Shown: positions 28,498 through 37,924, counted from the first letter of the stretch. The stretch: DNA of 64,000 nucleotides from Salinisphaera sp. LB1 (GCF_003177035.1 NZ_CP029488.1:124001-188000), one strand, 5' to 3'. Numbers and translations are program-made. Notes: generated by a model not told the origin, from the sequence alone.

Positions 28498-28974
28498 ATG
28501 CGCTACTGGCTGATGAAATCCGAACCCGACGAATTCAGCATCGAGGACCTGAAGAACCGTCCCCGGCAGACCGAAGGTTGGGACGGCGTGCGCAATTATC
28601 AGGCGCGCAACTTCATGCGCGATGACATGCGCGAGGGCGACCTGGCTTTTTTCTATCACTCGAACACGAAGGTGCCCGGGGTTGTCGGCATCATGCGTAT
28701 CTCGCGCGAAGGCTATCCGGACGATACCGCCTTCGACCCGAAGGATCCGCATTACGACCCGAAATCCGATCCGGACAAGCCGCGCTGGTACCGGGTGGAC
28801 GTCACCTACGAGCGCGAACTGGACCGCGTGATTCCGCTGTCCGAAATCAAGGACCACGCCGACGAGCTCGAGGGCCTGCCGCTGGTGCGTAAAGGCAACC
28901 GGCTGTCGGTGATGCCGATCGACAAGAAACACTGGGACTTCATTCTCGGCATGGAGCATGCCGGCGAGGAATAG
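28498..28974 (+). CDS. EVE domain protein
   Basis: A 158-residue single-domain protein of the EVE/PUA-like fold, similar to the bacterial homologues of thymocyte nuclear protein 1. It begins with the family signature YWLMKSEPDEFSIEDL and has GWDGVRNYQARNFM at about 27-40 and FYHSN at 52-56. EVE domains bind modified bases in DNA or RNA; the cellular role of stand-alone ones is unknown. AAGGACACTC precedes the ATG. It lies close to fau. Confidence 0.93.
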   Translation: MRYWLMKSEPDEFSIEDLKNRPRQTEGWDGVRNYQARNFMRDDMREGDLAFFYHSNTKVPGVVGIMRISREGYPDDTAFDPKDPHYDPKSDPDKPRWYRVDVTYERELDRVIPLSEIKDHADELEGLPLVRKGNRLSVMPIDKKHWDFILGMEHAGEE

Positions 28975-29394
28975 CGACCCGGCACGGCTGCGTATGCCCA
29001 GGGATTGCGAAGTCCACAAGGATTCACGCAAGCGACTGGCGTATGGCACTGCAGTGACGTAGGTGGATTAGGTGGTTGCACCGTAATCCGACAACCGGAC
29101 CTCGGACCCGCGGATTGGGCGTCGGATTACGCGCTGCGCGCTAATCCGACCTACCGGCAAGGCATTGTTTTTAAATTCGGCAGGCGGAATAAGGGGTTGT
29201 CTACCTCCTCTTTTGAGCAAGCAAAAGAAGGGACGCGCACGGCAGTGCGAAAGCAGAGCCCAACTCATCTCGTGGTTCAATATTTTGGCTGCCGAAACCG
29301 CCCATTCGCGCTTGGAAAACTCGCGAGTTCGATGCAATTTGGCGTTTCGCGGTACAGCGTGTTGGATGTCGGCGCCGACAAGCGAATACATCGG
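28975..29394. other. Intergenic region with a palindromic repeat, no gene
   Basis: About 420 bases between convergent genes. Apart from the repeat at 29059-29155 I see no coding or RNA gene; the remainder has lower GC around 29160-29345. Confidence 0.6.
29059..29155. repeat. Palindromic interspersed repeat (GTAGGT ... ACCTAC)
   Basis: The 97-base unit starts GTAGGTGGATTAGG and ends CTAATCCGACCTAC, so its ends are inverted repeats. The right half (29121-29150) is itself a palindrome with arms GTCGGATTA and TAATCCGAC around a GC-rich loop, and the left half has GGATTA and TAATCC. This GGATTA/TAATCC architecture resembles small repeats scattered in intergenic regions of many proteobacteria. Confidence 0.75.
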
Positions 29395-30465
29395 CTACGG
29401 GCGCCCCATCACCTCATCGATCCGCGCCGTAACCGCCGCAACCGGAATCAATCCCATCACCCCGGTATCGTCCTCGATCCGTGCGCCCCACTTCACCGCA
29501 TCCGGCGTGCTGTTGCGATAGCGTGACGCGGCCTGGGCGAAATAGTCCACGCACAGGTCGCGCGACCGGTACGCTCCGCTGCGACGCGGATCGGTCGCGG
29601 CATGCAGGCTGATGGTGGCGATGTCGGTGGCATTCGCCATATGCGCCGGCCCGGAATCGGGGGTTAGCAGGATTCGACCGCGCTCGAACAGTGCCAGCAG
29701 TTGCTTGAGACTGGTTTGCCCGATGCGATCGGTCGCCGGCTCGCGCATGGCGGCCATGATCGCTTCGCCCATGGCGTGTTCTGCTTGGCTCGGCCCGCCC
29801 ACCAGCACGCAACGCATCCCGTGAGCCCGTATCGCATGATCGGCCGCCGCCGCATAGTGATCGGTCGCCCAGTTGCGCATGATATGGCTCGAACACGGGC
29901 TGATGAACAGGATCGGGCGGGAATCGCGCGCCGCATCCAGCAAACCGCCGGCATGTGCGCGGTCGGCATCGGCGATCGGCACCCGCCAGTCGAACACGGG
30001 TTGATCGGCGCCGATGGCCGCGGCAAAGGCCAGAAAGCCATCCACCACATGGCGGCTGGCCACTGGCGGAATACGTTCGCGAACGAACAGGCGCTGACCG
30101 TCGCGTGCTCGCCGTTTATCGAAACCAATACGTCGCGCGGCCGAGACCAGTAGGCTGATCCGGTTGGCCCGCCAACTGGCGTGCATGTTCAACAGGGCAT
30201 CGAAGCGGCGACCAGCCAGTTGGCGCTTGAGTTCGTCGATCGCCGAGCGCCCGCCGCGCTTGTCATAGACCAGGCACTCGACGCCCGGCAGATCGGCCAC
30301 CAGCTTCGCCTCGGTCCGGTTGATCACCCAGCAAATCTCGATGTCGGGACGGGCCGCTTGCAGCGTATGCACCACCGGCACAACGTTGGCGCAGTCACCG
30401 AGCGCAGACAGCCGCAGAATACAGACGCGACGCGGCACCTGCGCTGGCAGAGCTCGATCGGGCAT
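29395..30465 (-). CDS. Glycosyltransferase family 9 (ADP-heptose:LPS heptosyltransferase-like)
   Basis: A 356-residue GT-B enzyme. The N-terminal RLSALGDCANVVPVVHTLQ (about 18-36), FISPCSSHIMRNWATDHYA near 205-223 and the C-terminal TPDSGPAHMANA are GT9 signatures, as in WaaC/WaaF/RfaQ. It probably adds heptose to the LPS core or a related glycan, using the product of hldE and hldD. Which heptosyltransferase it is cannot be decided. It starts two bases after the CDF transporter stop, so it is the last gene of an ilvA-CDF-GT9 operon. Confidence 0.87.
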   Translation of the reverse strand: MPDRALPAQVPRRVCILRLSALGDCANVVPVVHTLQAARPDIEICWVINRTEAKLVADLPGVECLVYDKRGGRSAIDELKRQLAGRRFDALLNMHASWRANRISLLVSAARRIGFDKRRARDGQRLFVRERIPPVASRHVVDGFLAFAAAIGADQPVFDWRVPIADADRAHAGGLLDAARDSRPILFISPCSSHIMRNWATDHYAAAADHAIRAHGMRCVLVGGPSQAEHAMGEAIMAAMREPATDRIGQTSLKQLLALFERGRILLTPDSGPAHMANATDIATISLHAATDPRRSGAYRSRDLCVDYFAQAASRYRNSTPDAVKWGARIEDDTGVMGLIPVAAVTARIDEVMGRP

Positions 30466-30467
30466 GG

Positions 30468-31433
30468 TCAGTCGCCGACTTCTTCCTTTTGGGTGTCCGC
30501 CTCGTCCGCGTGCGACGGCGGCTTGTCCGCTTCGTGCTCAGCCTCGATAAAGATGCGTTTCACCGTGGGGCACTCGGTCTTGATCCGGCGATCCATGTCG
30601 GCGATGGCGTCCTGAAGCGCTTCCCCGGACAGGCCCGGCTTGAAGCGCAGGCTGATATTGGCGAGCACATATTCGGGCCCGATATGCATGGTCGGCACTT
30701 CGTTGACCCGGACCACCGCCGGATGTCGGCTCACGATGTCCTCGATCTGCTGCACCACGTACTGGTTGGCGGACTCGCCGATCAACAAGCCCTTGGTCTC
30801 GACCGCCAGCCACACCGAGGAAAACGCGAGGATGCCGCCGATACCGATCGAGGCAAGGCCATCGAAGATTTCGATCCCGGTAAACTGCACCAACGCCAGC
30901 CCCGCGCCGGCCAGCAGCAGGCCCGCAATCGCCGCCGTATCCTCGAACAACACCAGAAACTTGTTCGGATCCTTGCCGCGGCGAACCGCCTCGAGCACGC
31001 CCCAGCTGCCCTTCACGCGCCGGAACTCCTTGGCCGCGATCGACCAGCTCGTGCCCTCGAACAGCACGGCCAGACCCAGCACGCCGTAATTGATCAATGG
31101 ATGATCGATCGCATGCGGATGCATGACCTTCTCGACGCCTTCATAGATCGAGATACCGGCGCCGAGCGTGAACAGCAGCACCGCGACCATGAAGCTCCAG
31201 AAATAGATCTCCTTGCCATAACCGAACGGATACTTGGCGTCGGGCGGCTTCTTCGCCCGCCCCATCCCGTAGAGCAACAACGCCTGATTGCCCGTATCGA
31301 TGACCGAGTGAATGCCTTCGGCCAGCATCGCTGTACTGCCGCTGAAGATCGAGGCGACGAACTTGCTGATCGCGATCAGCAGATTCCCGGTCAGGGCCGC
31401 CAGAACCACCGTCTTCGAATTGGATTCGGACAT
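30468..31433 (-). CDS. Cation diffusion facilitator family transporter
   Basis: A 321-residue inner-membrane metal:proton antiporter. Several hydrophobic helices occupy about 10-205. The second contains LAEGIHSVIDTGNQALLLYG, the CDF metal-site helix. Here His and Asp are spaced HSVID; the usual metal site is HxxxD. The DTA motif FEDTAAIAGLL lies near 163-173. The C-terminal cytoplasmic domain (about 210-290) is followed by an acidic, His-containing tail. Substrates in the family are Zn2+, Fe2+, Mn2+ or Co2+. It lies between ilvA and the GT9 gene on one transcript, with no evident functional link. Confidence 0.87.
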   Translation of the reverse strand: MSESNSKTVVLAALTGNLLIAISKFVASIFSGSTAMLAEGIHSVIDTGNQALLLYGMGRAKKPPDAKYPFGYGKEIYFWSFMVAVLLFTLGAGISIYEGVEKVMHPHAIDHPLINYGVLGLAVLFEGTSWSIAAKEFRRVKGSWGVLEAVRRGKDPNKFLVLFEDTAAIAGLLLAGAGLALVQFTGIEIFDGLASIGIGGILAFSSVWLAVETKGLLIGESANQYVVQQIEDIVSRHPAVVRVNEVPTMHIGPEYVLANISLRFKPGLSGEALQDAIADMDRRIKTECPTVKRIFIEAEHEADKPPSHADEADTQKEEVGD

Positions 31434-31454
31434 CGATCCGTCTCGACGAGCGCC

Positions 31455-33032
31455 TTAACCGGCCTGCAGAAACCGTTGATAGACCGGGTTGTCGGTTTCC
31501 TCGGCGTAATCGTAGCCGATGGCATCGAGCGCGGCACGACAGTCGGCCCGCTCCTCGGGCGCGACCTGAATCCCCAGCAATACCAGGCCGTGCGCATGCC
31601 CATGGTTGCGATAATGGAATAACGAGATGTTCCAGCGATCGCCCATCGCCTCGAGAAAGCGCAGCAGTGCGCCCGGGCGCTCCGGGAACTCGACCCGGAA
31701 CAACACTTCCGAGCCGGCGCCGGCCGCGCGCCCGCCGACCATGTGCCGCACGTGCAGCTTGGCCATTTCGTTGCGCGACATGTCCAGCACGTCGTAGCCG
31801 GCGCTTCGGAGCGTATCGATCAGGGCATCGCGTTCGGCGATACCGTTGCTGAGCTTGATGCCGGCAAAGATCTGGGCGCGCGTGTCGTCGGCGTAGCGAT
31901 AACCGAACTCGGTAATCGAGCGATCGCCGACGGTACGGCAGAACTGCAGGAATGCGCCGGGCTGTTCCGGCATGGTCACCGCCAGCAATGCTTCGCGCTG
32001 CTCGCCGAGCTCGGCGCGCTCGGCGATATAGGACAGCCGATCGAAATTGACGTTCGCGCCCGAGGTGATGGCGACCAGATCCTCGTTCTCGATTCCGGTC
32101 TCGGCCGCGTATTTCTTCGCCCCGGCCACCGCCAGCACCCCGGCCGGCTCGGTCAGTGCACGCGTGTCCTCGTAGACGTCGCGGATGGCCGCGCACATCT
32201 CGTCGATCGACACAGTCATCATCGCATCCACGTGCCGCTGACAGACGCGGAATGTTTCCTCGCCCACCTTCTTCACCGCGACGCCGTCGGCGAACAGCCC
32301 GACCTCGTCGAGCGTCACGCGCTCGCCGGCGGCCAGTGACGCGCCCATGCTGGCCGCATCCTCGGGCTCCACGCCGATCACACGAATGTCCGGGCGCACG
32401 CTCTTGATGTAGGCCGCCACGCCGGCCAGCATGCCGCCGCCACCGACGCAGACGAACACGGCATGAATCGGCTGCGGGTGCTGGCGCACGATCTCCATGC
32501 CGATGGTGCCCTGTCCGGCGATCACGTAGGGATCGTCATACGGATGGATATAGACCAGGCCATCGCGTTCCATGATCTCGGCAGCATGAGCCGCGGCTTC
32601 GTCGTAGCCATCGCCGTGGAGCACGATCTCGCCGCCGAAGCCGGCCACCGCGCTCACCTTGATCTGCGGTGTGGTCCGGGGCATGACAATCACCGCGCGA
32701 ATACCGAGATTGCGCCCGGCCAGCGCCACACCCTGGGCATGATTGCCGGCCGACGCACAGATCACGCCACGGGCTTTTTCTTCGTCGGTCAGGTGCGAGA
32801 TCTTGTTGTAGGCACCGCGCAGCTTGAACGAATGCACGGGCTGCAGATCCTCGCGCTTCAAGAACAGCCGGTTGCCGATGCGCTGACTCAGTTGCGCAGC
32901 TTCCACCAGCGGCGTCTCGATCGCCACATCGTAGACTCGCGCCGCATTGATTCGCTTGAGATACTCGGCATCACCGACATCGACGGCCGGGGCCGACCCG
33001 CCGAGGGCGGTCTGTTTGAGGCTGCTGTTCAT
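31455..33032 (-). CDS. ilvA: Threonine ammonia-lyase, biosynthetic
   Basis: A 525-residue PLP enzyme deaminating threonine to 2-oxobutanoate, the first step of isoleucine synthesis. The PLP lysine lies in HSFKLRGAYNKISHL (about 54-68). The glycine loop CVGGGGMLAG and ITSGANVNFDRL are typical. The C-terminal 190 residues form two ACT-like domains for feedback control by isoleucine, matching the long biosynthetic form. The start at 33032 was chosen over a GTG three codons upstream. ilvD, also in this branch, is 11 kb away and not in the operon. Confidence 0.96.
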   Translation of the reverse strand: MNSSLKQTALGGSAPAVDVGDAEYLKRINAARVYDVAIETPLVEAAQLSQRIGNRLFLKREDLQPVHSFKLRGAYNKISHLTDEEKARGVICASAGNHAQGVALAGRNLGIRAVIVMPRTTPQIKVSAVAGFGGEIVLHGDGYDEAAAHAAEIMERDGLVYIHPYDDPYVIAGQGTIGMEIVRQHPQPIHAVFVCVGGGGMLAGVAAYIKSVRPDIRVIGVEPEDAASMGASLAAGERVTLDEVGLFADGVAVKKVGEETFRVCQRHVDAMMTVSIDEMCAAIRDVYEDTRALTEPAGVLAVAGAKKYAAETGIENEDLVAITSGANVNFDRLSYIAERAELGEQREALLAVTMPEQPGAFLQFCRTVGDRSITEFGYRYADDTRAQIFAGIKLSNGIAERDALIDTLRSAGYDVLDMSRNEMAKLHVRHMVGGRAAGAGSEVLFRVEFPERPGALLRFLEAMGDRWNISLFHYRNHGHAHGLVLLGIQVAPEERADCRAALDAIGYDYAEETDNPVYQRFLQAG

Positions 33033-33269
33033 GGCGCACACGGCTTTGAAAAACGCCTCATGCTAAACCTTTGGCGCGGCCGCGACCACGACCGCTCGCC
33101 CGCACACCGATGCTTGGCGTATCATGCCCGCCATTTAGGCGGTCGAATCCAGCCCGGCGGGATCGGCAAGTGCTCGATGCGGACGCATGGCTACCCGGCC
33201 GCCCCGCGATGGTCGATCACCCGACTCGCGGCGGGTTCGATCCCGCGTTGTCACAATGCGAGAGGCAGA

Positions 33270-34094
33270 ATGCAGAACATCGTATTCATCGGCGGCGGCA
33301 ACATGACGACCAGTCTGGTCAGCGGGTTGCGCAACGCGGGCTGGCCCGGTGACGCCATTACCGTGGTCGATCACAACGCCGACAAGCGCGAACACCTGGC
33401 CGAGCAGTATCGCGTGAACACCGCCGCGCAGGCGCAGGCGTCGCATCTGGCCGCCGCGGATGCGGTCGTGCTGGCCGTGAAACCGCAGGGCATGGCGAAT
33501 ACGGCACGCGCCCTCACCCCGCTGCTCGGCACGGCCCGCCCGTTGATTCTGTCGATTGCGGCCGGCATCCCGCTGTCGGCGCTGCGCCAGTGGCTGGGCG
33601 CAGATTTCGCCTATGTGCGCTGCATGCCGAACACCCCGTCGCTGCTCGGGGTGGGCGCGACCGGCCTGTATGCCGATGCCACCGTGACGGACGAACAACG
33701 CCAGCTCGCCGACGACATGATGGCCACCGCGGGCGTCAATGCCTGGGTCGACGATGAATCGCTCATTGATGCGGTGATCGCGACCTCGGGCAGCGGCCCG
33801 GCTTATTTCTTCGCCTTCATGGAGGCGATGATCGCCGGTGCAACCGAACTCGGCCTGGACGAGACCGCCGCACGCGAACTCGTGCTCCAGACCGCACTCG
33901 GTGCGGCCCGCATGGCTACCGAGTCCGGCGACGACCCGGCCACCCTGCGGACCAAGGTGACCTCCAAGGGGGGCACCACCGCCGCCGCGCTCAACCACCT
34001 CGAAGCCGGCGATCTCGACCAACTCGTAGCCGGCGCCATGCGGGCGGCTTCCGACCGCGCCGCCGAACTCGCCCGCGACCTGTCCGACGGTTAG
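33270..34094 (+). CDS. proC: Pyrroline-5-carboxylate reductase
   Basis: A 274-residue enzyme, the last step of proline synthesis, reducing pyrroline-5-carboxylate with NAD(P)H. The Rossmann motif IGGGNMTTSL lies at 7-16. AVKPQGM is at about 69-75, and the conserved VTSKGGTTAAAL and SGSGPAYFFAFMEA segments are present. AGAGGCAGA precedes the ATG at 33270. The usual upstream partner yggS is absent; ilvA is divergent. The stop codon TAG forms the left end of a MITE-like element that separates proC from yggT. Confidence 0.96.
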   Translation: MQNIVFIGGGNMTTSLVSGLRNAGWPGDAITVVDHNADKREHLAEQYRVNTAAQAQASHLAAADAVVLAVKPQGMANTARALTPLLGTARPLILSIAAGIPLSALRQWLGADFAYVRCMPNTPSLLGVGATGLYADATVTDEQRQLADDMMATAGVNAWVDDESLIDAVIATSGSGPAYFFAFMEAMIAGATELGLDETAARELVLQTALGAARMATESGDDPATLRTKVTSKGGTTAAALNHLEAGDLDQLVAGAMRAASDRAAELARDLSDG

Positions 34095-34363
34095 GGTCTG
34101 TTGATGTTTTGTACGAGCGCCGCGTTGGTGTCCGCAAATCGTGTCCGGCAAGGCGCGAGTTGCCGCGTCGTGGCGTCCCACGATCCAGACTCGCAACGCC
34201 GCAGGGCACTATTTGCGGCCCAACCCGGAGGGACAAGCGCTGTTTTGCGGCAATACAGCGTTGTAGCTCCCTCGCGTAGGATGACTACGCCACGCTCGCT
34301 ACGCCTCGTCTTGCCGCAAAACAGTGCTTGGCGCGGACTCGTACTAAACAACAACAGACCCTA
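34092..34363. mobile_element. MITE-like element with TA-flanked terminal inverted repeats
   Basis: The 272-base interval between proC and yggT starts TAGGGTCTGTTGATGTTT and ends with its near-perfect inverse, AAACAACAACAGACCCTA; the similarity continues through GTACGAG and CGCGG, about 30 bases per end. A second inverted pair lies inside: GCGCTGTTTTGCGGCAA near 34238-34254 and TTGCCGCAAAACAGTGC near 34311-34327. It has no coding capacity. TA at each outer edge fits a TA target duplication as made by IS630/Tc1-type transposases. No second copy lies in the window. Confidence 0.72.
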
Positions 34364-34366
34364 TTC

Positions 34367-34930
34367 ATGATCGATAACACCAACAACGCCCTGCTGTTTC
34401 TCGTCGATACGGTGTTGTCGCTGTACATCATCGTGGTTTTGCTGCGGGTGATCCTGCAGTTGGTGCATGCCGATTTCCGCAATCCGATCTCCCAGTTCGT
34501 CTGGCAGACCACGCGCATGCCGGTGAACGTGTTGCGTCACGCGATTCCGCGCTGGCGTAACTGGGACCTGCCGGCGCTGGTGTTCGGCCTGATCCTGTCC
34601 TATATCCTGATCCAGATCGATCTGGCACTCGGCGCCCCCGGTTTCGGCCCGCAACTGCTGCCCTCACTGGCGTGGGCGATTCTCAAAATGGCCACGCTGG
34701 TCTGCAATCTGTATTTCTTCACGATCCTGATCCAGGCGCTGATGAGCTGGATCTCGCCGAATCAGTTCAGCCCGGCCACCGCCATTCTGTTCTCCATCAA
34801 CGAGCCGCTGCTGCGGCCGGTGCGCGGCGTGATTCCCAGCATCGGCGGCCTCGACCTGTCGCCGCTGGTGGTGATCATCGCGCTGGAAGTGGTCTCGCGC
34901 CTGCTGCCGCTGCCGGGGCTGTTCCGTTAG
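34367..34930 (+). CDS. YggT family membrane protein
   Basis: A 187-residue inner-membrane protein with about five to six hydrophobic segments arranged as two repeats of the YggT unit. Each repeat has a helix followed by an SWI/VW-type and P-rich segment (for example [14 protein letters not shown] near 127-140). YggT is conserved next to proC and linked to osmotic or potassium stress; the molecular role is unknown. The start at 34367 lies only four bases beyond the MITE-like element and has no evident ribosome-binding site, so the element may have changed its expression. Confidence 0.88.
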   Translation: MIDNTNNALLFLVDTVLSLYIIVVLLRVILQLVHADFRNPISQFVWQTTRMPVNVLRHAIPRWRNWDLPALVFGLILSYILIQIDLALGAPGFGPQLLPSLAWAILKMATLVCNLYFFTILIQALMSWISPNQFSPATAILFSINEPLLRPVRGVIPSIGGLDLSPLVVIIALEVVSRLLPLPGLFR

Positions 34931-34934
34931 CGCG

Positions 34935-36083
34935 ATGGCGATGGAATCTCCCGCCCACTCGATCGGAATCGTCGAGCCGCAGACGCTGCACATCGACGAA
35001 CCGCTGGCCCTGGACTGCGGCAAGCAGCTGAGCGAATTCGATCTGGTGTACGAGACCTACGGCACGCTCAATGCGGAGCGTTCCAACGCGGTGCTGATCT
35101 GCCACGCGTTGTCCGGCAACCACCATGCCGCCGGCTATCATAGCGAGGCCGACGCCAAACCGGGCTGGTGGAACAAATGCATCGGCCCCGGGAAGATGAT
35201 CGACACCAATCGCTTCTTCGTGGTCTCGCCGGCCAATCTCGGCTGCTACAACGGCTCCACCGGCCCGGGCAGCATCAATCCCGAAACCGGACGCCATTAC
35301 GGCCCGGATTTCCCGGTGGTGACGGTCAGCGACTGGGTCCGCTCCCAGAACCTGTTGCGCGCCCATCTCGGGATCGAGCGCTGGGCGGCGGCGGTCGGCG
35401 GCAGTCTCGGCGGCATGCAGGTGATGCAATGGGCCATCGATTATCCGGACCGGTTGGCGCACGCGGTGGTCATCGCCTCGGCGCCAAAACTCTCGGCCCA
35501 GAACATCGCCTTCAACGAGATCGCCCGCCAGGCCATCGTCACCGACCCCGAGTTCCACGCCGGGCGTTACTATGAAAAAGGCGTGGTGCCGCGCCGCGGC
35601 CTGATGCTCGCCCGTATGCTCGGCCACATCACCTATCTGTCGGATGACGCCATGCGCGCCAAGTTCGGCCGCGACCTGCGCGCCGGGCGTATCAATTACG
35701 GCTTCGATGTCGAGTTCCAGGTCGAGTCGTATCTGCGTCATCAGGGCGAATCGTTCGTCACCCGCTTCGATGCCAACACTTATCTGCTGATGACCAAGGC
35801 GCTGGATTACTTCGACCCGGCCCATACCACCGGCGGGCGCCTGGCCGAGGCATTCGAGCCGGCTACGGCGCGTTTTCTGGTCATCTCGTTCACCTCCGAC
35901 TGGCGCTTCGCGCCGGCGCGCTCGCGCGAGATCGTCGACGCCCTGGTCGACGCCGGCAAGCAGGTCGCCTATGCCGAGGTCGAATCCGATCTCGGCCACG
36001 ACGATTTCCTGCTCACGATGCCGCACTACATGAACACGATGAAGGCCTACATGAGCCGCGTGGCCGCCGAGGTGGGCGCATGA
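34935..36083 (+). CDS. metX: Homoserine O-acyltransferase (MetX family)
   Basis: A 382-residue alpha/beta-hydrolase-fold enzyme activating homoserine in methionine synthesis. The catalytic triad is Ser157 (GGSLGGMQ), Asp322 (FTSDWRF) and His355 (LGHDDFL); the donor-binding [16 protein letters not shown] lies at 101-116. Classical MetX uses acetyl-CoA, but many proteobacterial MetX enzymes paired with MetW use succinyl-CoA, so the acyl group is undecided. It starts five bases after yggT and overlaps metW by four bases (ATGA), showing translational coupling. Confidence 0.94.
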   Translation: MAMESPAHSIGIVEPQTLHIDEPLALDCGKQLSEFDLVYETYGTLNAERSNAVLICHALSGNHHAAGYHSEADAKPGWWNKCIGPGKMIDTNRFFVVSPANLGCYNGSTGPGSINPETGRHYGPDFPVVTVSDWVRSQNLLRAHLGIERWAAAVGGSLGGMQVMQWAIDYPDRLAHAVVIASAPKLSAQNIAFNEIARQAIVTDPEFHAGRYYEKGVVPRRGLMLARMLGHITYLSDDAMRAKFGRDLRAGRINYGFDVEFQVESYLRHQGESFVTRFDANTYLLMTKALDYFDPAHTTGGRLAEAFEPATARFLVISFTSDWRFAPARSREIVDALVDAGKQVAYAEVESDLGHDDFLLTMPHYMNTMKAYMSRVAAEVGA

Positions 36084-36715
36084 ACACGCTGAGCACGCCG
36101 ACGCGGGACGGCCTGCGGGCCGACCTAGCCCTCATCTCGGACTGGATCGCCCCCGGCACGCGCGTGCTCGACCTCGGCTGTGGCAACGGTGCCCTGCTCG
36201 CCCATCTCGAAGCGACGAAGAACGTGCGCGGTTATGGTCTAGAAATCGACCCGGACAATGTCATCGCTTGTGTCGCGGCGGGCGTGAACGTGCTTCAGCT
36301 CGATCTGGATGCCGGGCTAAGCCAGTTCGAGGACGACAGCTTCGATTATGTCGTGATGAGCTCGGCGATCCAGGAAGTCCAGCAGCCGCATGTGCTCATC
36401 GACGAAATGCTGCGCATCGGCCGCGACTCGATCCTGACGTTCCCCAACTTCGCGCACTGGCGCATGCGGCTGAGCCTGGCCTGGCACGGCGTGATGCCGT
36501 CATCGCGCGCTTTGCCCAATCGCTGGTACAACACGCCGAACATCCATCTGTGCACGGTGCGCGATTTCGAGCAGCTGTGTGCGACCAAGCGGGTGGAGAT
36601 CGTGCGCCGGCATTTCGTCAATCATGCCCACCGCGCCCATGCGGCGATGCGCCTCGCCCCCAACCTGCTCGGCGAGATCGCGCTGTATCAACTGCACGCA
36701 AGCGGACTGCCGTAA
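36080..36715 (+). CDS. metW: Methionine biosynthesis protein MetW
   Basis: A 211-residue methyltransferase-fold protein. The SAM-binding motif [16 protein letters not shown] is at about 28-43 and an acidic loop (EIDPDN) at 55-60. MetW acts together with MetX in homoserine acylation in proteobacteria; a methyltransferase reaction has not been established. It overlaps metX by four bases and ends a yggT-metX-metW unit. Confidence 0.93.
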   Translation: MNTLSTPTRDGLRADLALISDWIAPGTRVLDLGCGNGALLAHLEATKNVRGYGLEIDPDNVIACVAAGVNVLQLDLDAGLSQFEDDSFDYVVMSSAIQEVQQPHVLIDEMLRIGRDSILTFPNFAHWRMRLSLAWHGVMPSSRALPNRWYNTPNIHLCTVRDFEQLCATKRVEIVRRHFVNHAHRAHAAMRLAPNLLGEIALYQLHASGLP

Positions 36716-36806
36716 CGGCCCGCGCGTCGCGGGGCGTGATCACCCGCGGGCCCGGCCAAGGCCGCGCCCTGTTCCGCGGCGTAGCGCGCCCATGCGCCCA
36801 GGCGGG

Positions 36807-37262
36807 TCAGATCGACTCGCCGGTGACCGTGAACTTGGCTTTCAGAAACTGCTCGTGCGGTAGATACATCAATTCCGCCAGATCCCGCAGCAGATGCTCC
36901 TCGTTCGCGTCGAGCTCGTTGTCGGCATAGGCCACACGCCAGAGCATCTCGAGCACTTCACGCTTTTCCTGCACATCGAGGCCCTGATTGAGGGTCCTGA
37001 GGTACTCGTACAGCGACACCGAGGCACGCGCTTTCGGCGCCGCTGCGGCGATCAACTCCTCGACTTCGCCGTCCGCCAGGCCGAAATGCGTTTTCAGCTG
37101 CAGACGAATCTCGTCGTATTCGGCCGGCTTATGGTTGTTGTCGGCGTGCGCCATTTCAAGCAGCAATACCGCGGCGGCAATCTGCTGGGCGCGCTGCGGA
37201 TCGCGCGCGCCGCCATCCGCGGCGGGCTGGATGGCTTCCTTGAGTCGATCGAACAATCCCAT
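36807..37262 (-). CDS. TerB-family (tellurite-resistance-like) protein
   Basis: A 151-residue all-helical protein of the TerB fold. Two similar helical repeats carry acidic metal-binding-like segments: AHADNNHKPAEYDEI (about 38-52) and AYADNELDANEEHLL (about 112-126). Such stand-alone proteins are common in proteobacteria and are not shown to confer tellurite resistance. The start at 37262 (MGLFDRLKEA) was chosen because AGAGGA lies nine bases upstream. An alpha/beta hydrolase gene precedes it closely on the same strand. Confidence 0.85.
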   Translation of the reverse strand: MGLFDRLKEAIQPAADGGARDPQRAQQIAAAVLLLEMAHADNNHKPAEYDEIRLQLKTHFGLADGEVEELIAAAAPKARASVSLYEYLRTLNQGLDVQEKREVLEMLWRVAYADNELDANEEHLLRDLAELMYLPHEQFLKAKFTVTGESI

Positions 37263-37282
37263 CACATTCATTCCTCTGCCGA

Positions 37283-37924
37283 TCACCGGTGGGCCCAGAA
37301 GGCTTCGACGCGCTTGCGCAGGTCACTCAGGCGACCATGCAGGAAATGCCCCGCGCCTTCCATGATCTGGACATCGACCGCCGGCTCGAGTTTCTCCACC
37401 GCCGTGATCGAGGCTTGCACGTCGATCACTTCATCCTGATCGCCGAACAGGGCCAGCCAGTCGCAGTCGGGGCGCGGCAGCCCGTCATCGAAATAAGCTA
37501 CCGGCAAACCAATGGTCAACAGGCTCGGCGTGCCGTCGGCCGCGGCCACACGAAGCGCGGCCGCGGAACCGAAGGAAAAACCCGCCAGGCCGGCCAGGGG
37601 CAGGCCGGAGTTGTCGCCGGCCCAGTCGCGCACGGCGCGCAGGTCGTCCTGCTCGCCGCGGCCGGCATCGTAGCGGCCTTCGCTGCGCCCGGTGTCACGA
37701 AAATTGAACCGCAGCGTGGCGAAACCCGCTTCGCGCGCGCCGCGGGCGGTCATGTAGACCACCTTGTTGTCCTTGGTGCCGCCCTGCTGCGGGTGCGGAT
37801 GGGCGACGACGATGAAACCGCGCGGCTCATGCCTCGGCAGCTCGACGTCGACCTCGAGTGCGCCGTCCGGGCCCTCGATGAACCCGCTCGCGCTGTCCTG
37901 GTCCGGCCAATTGAGACTGCTCAT
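37283..37924 (-). CDS. Alpha/beta hydrolase (COG2945-like)
   Basis: A 213-residue hydrolase. HPHPQQGGTKDNKVV (about 42-56) and the nucleophile elbow GFSFGSAAAL (around 115-124, Ser in FSFGS) are typical of the COG2945 family. A late Asp (FGDQDEVID) and His (GAGHFLHGR) complete the likely triad. Substrate unknown. The ATG at 37924 overlaps the antiporter stop by one base, and its ribosome-binding site AAGGAG lies inside the antiporter's last codons, so translation is coupled. Confidence 0.88.
   Translation of the reverse strand: MSSLNWPDQDSASGFIEGPDGALEVDVELPRHEPRGFIVVAHPHPQQGGTKDNKVVYMTARGAREAGFATLRFNFRDTGRSEGRYDAGRGEQDDLRAVRDWAGDNSGLPLAGLAGFSFGSAAALRVAAADGTPSLLTIGLPVAYFDDGLPRPDCDWLALFGDQDEVIDVQASITAVEKLEPAVDVQIMEGAGHFLHGRLSDLRKRVEAFWAHR

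Noticed and set aside
31141..32196. 351-codon minus-strand frame over the CDF gene and ilvA
   Set aside because: It is an out-of-frame shadow of two well-supported genes on the same strand, with glycine/arginine-rich translation.
36716..36806. Terminator between metW and the TerB-like gene
   Set aside because: GC-rich inverted repeats occur (CCCGCG with CGCGGG), but there is no T-run, so I did not list it.
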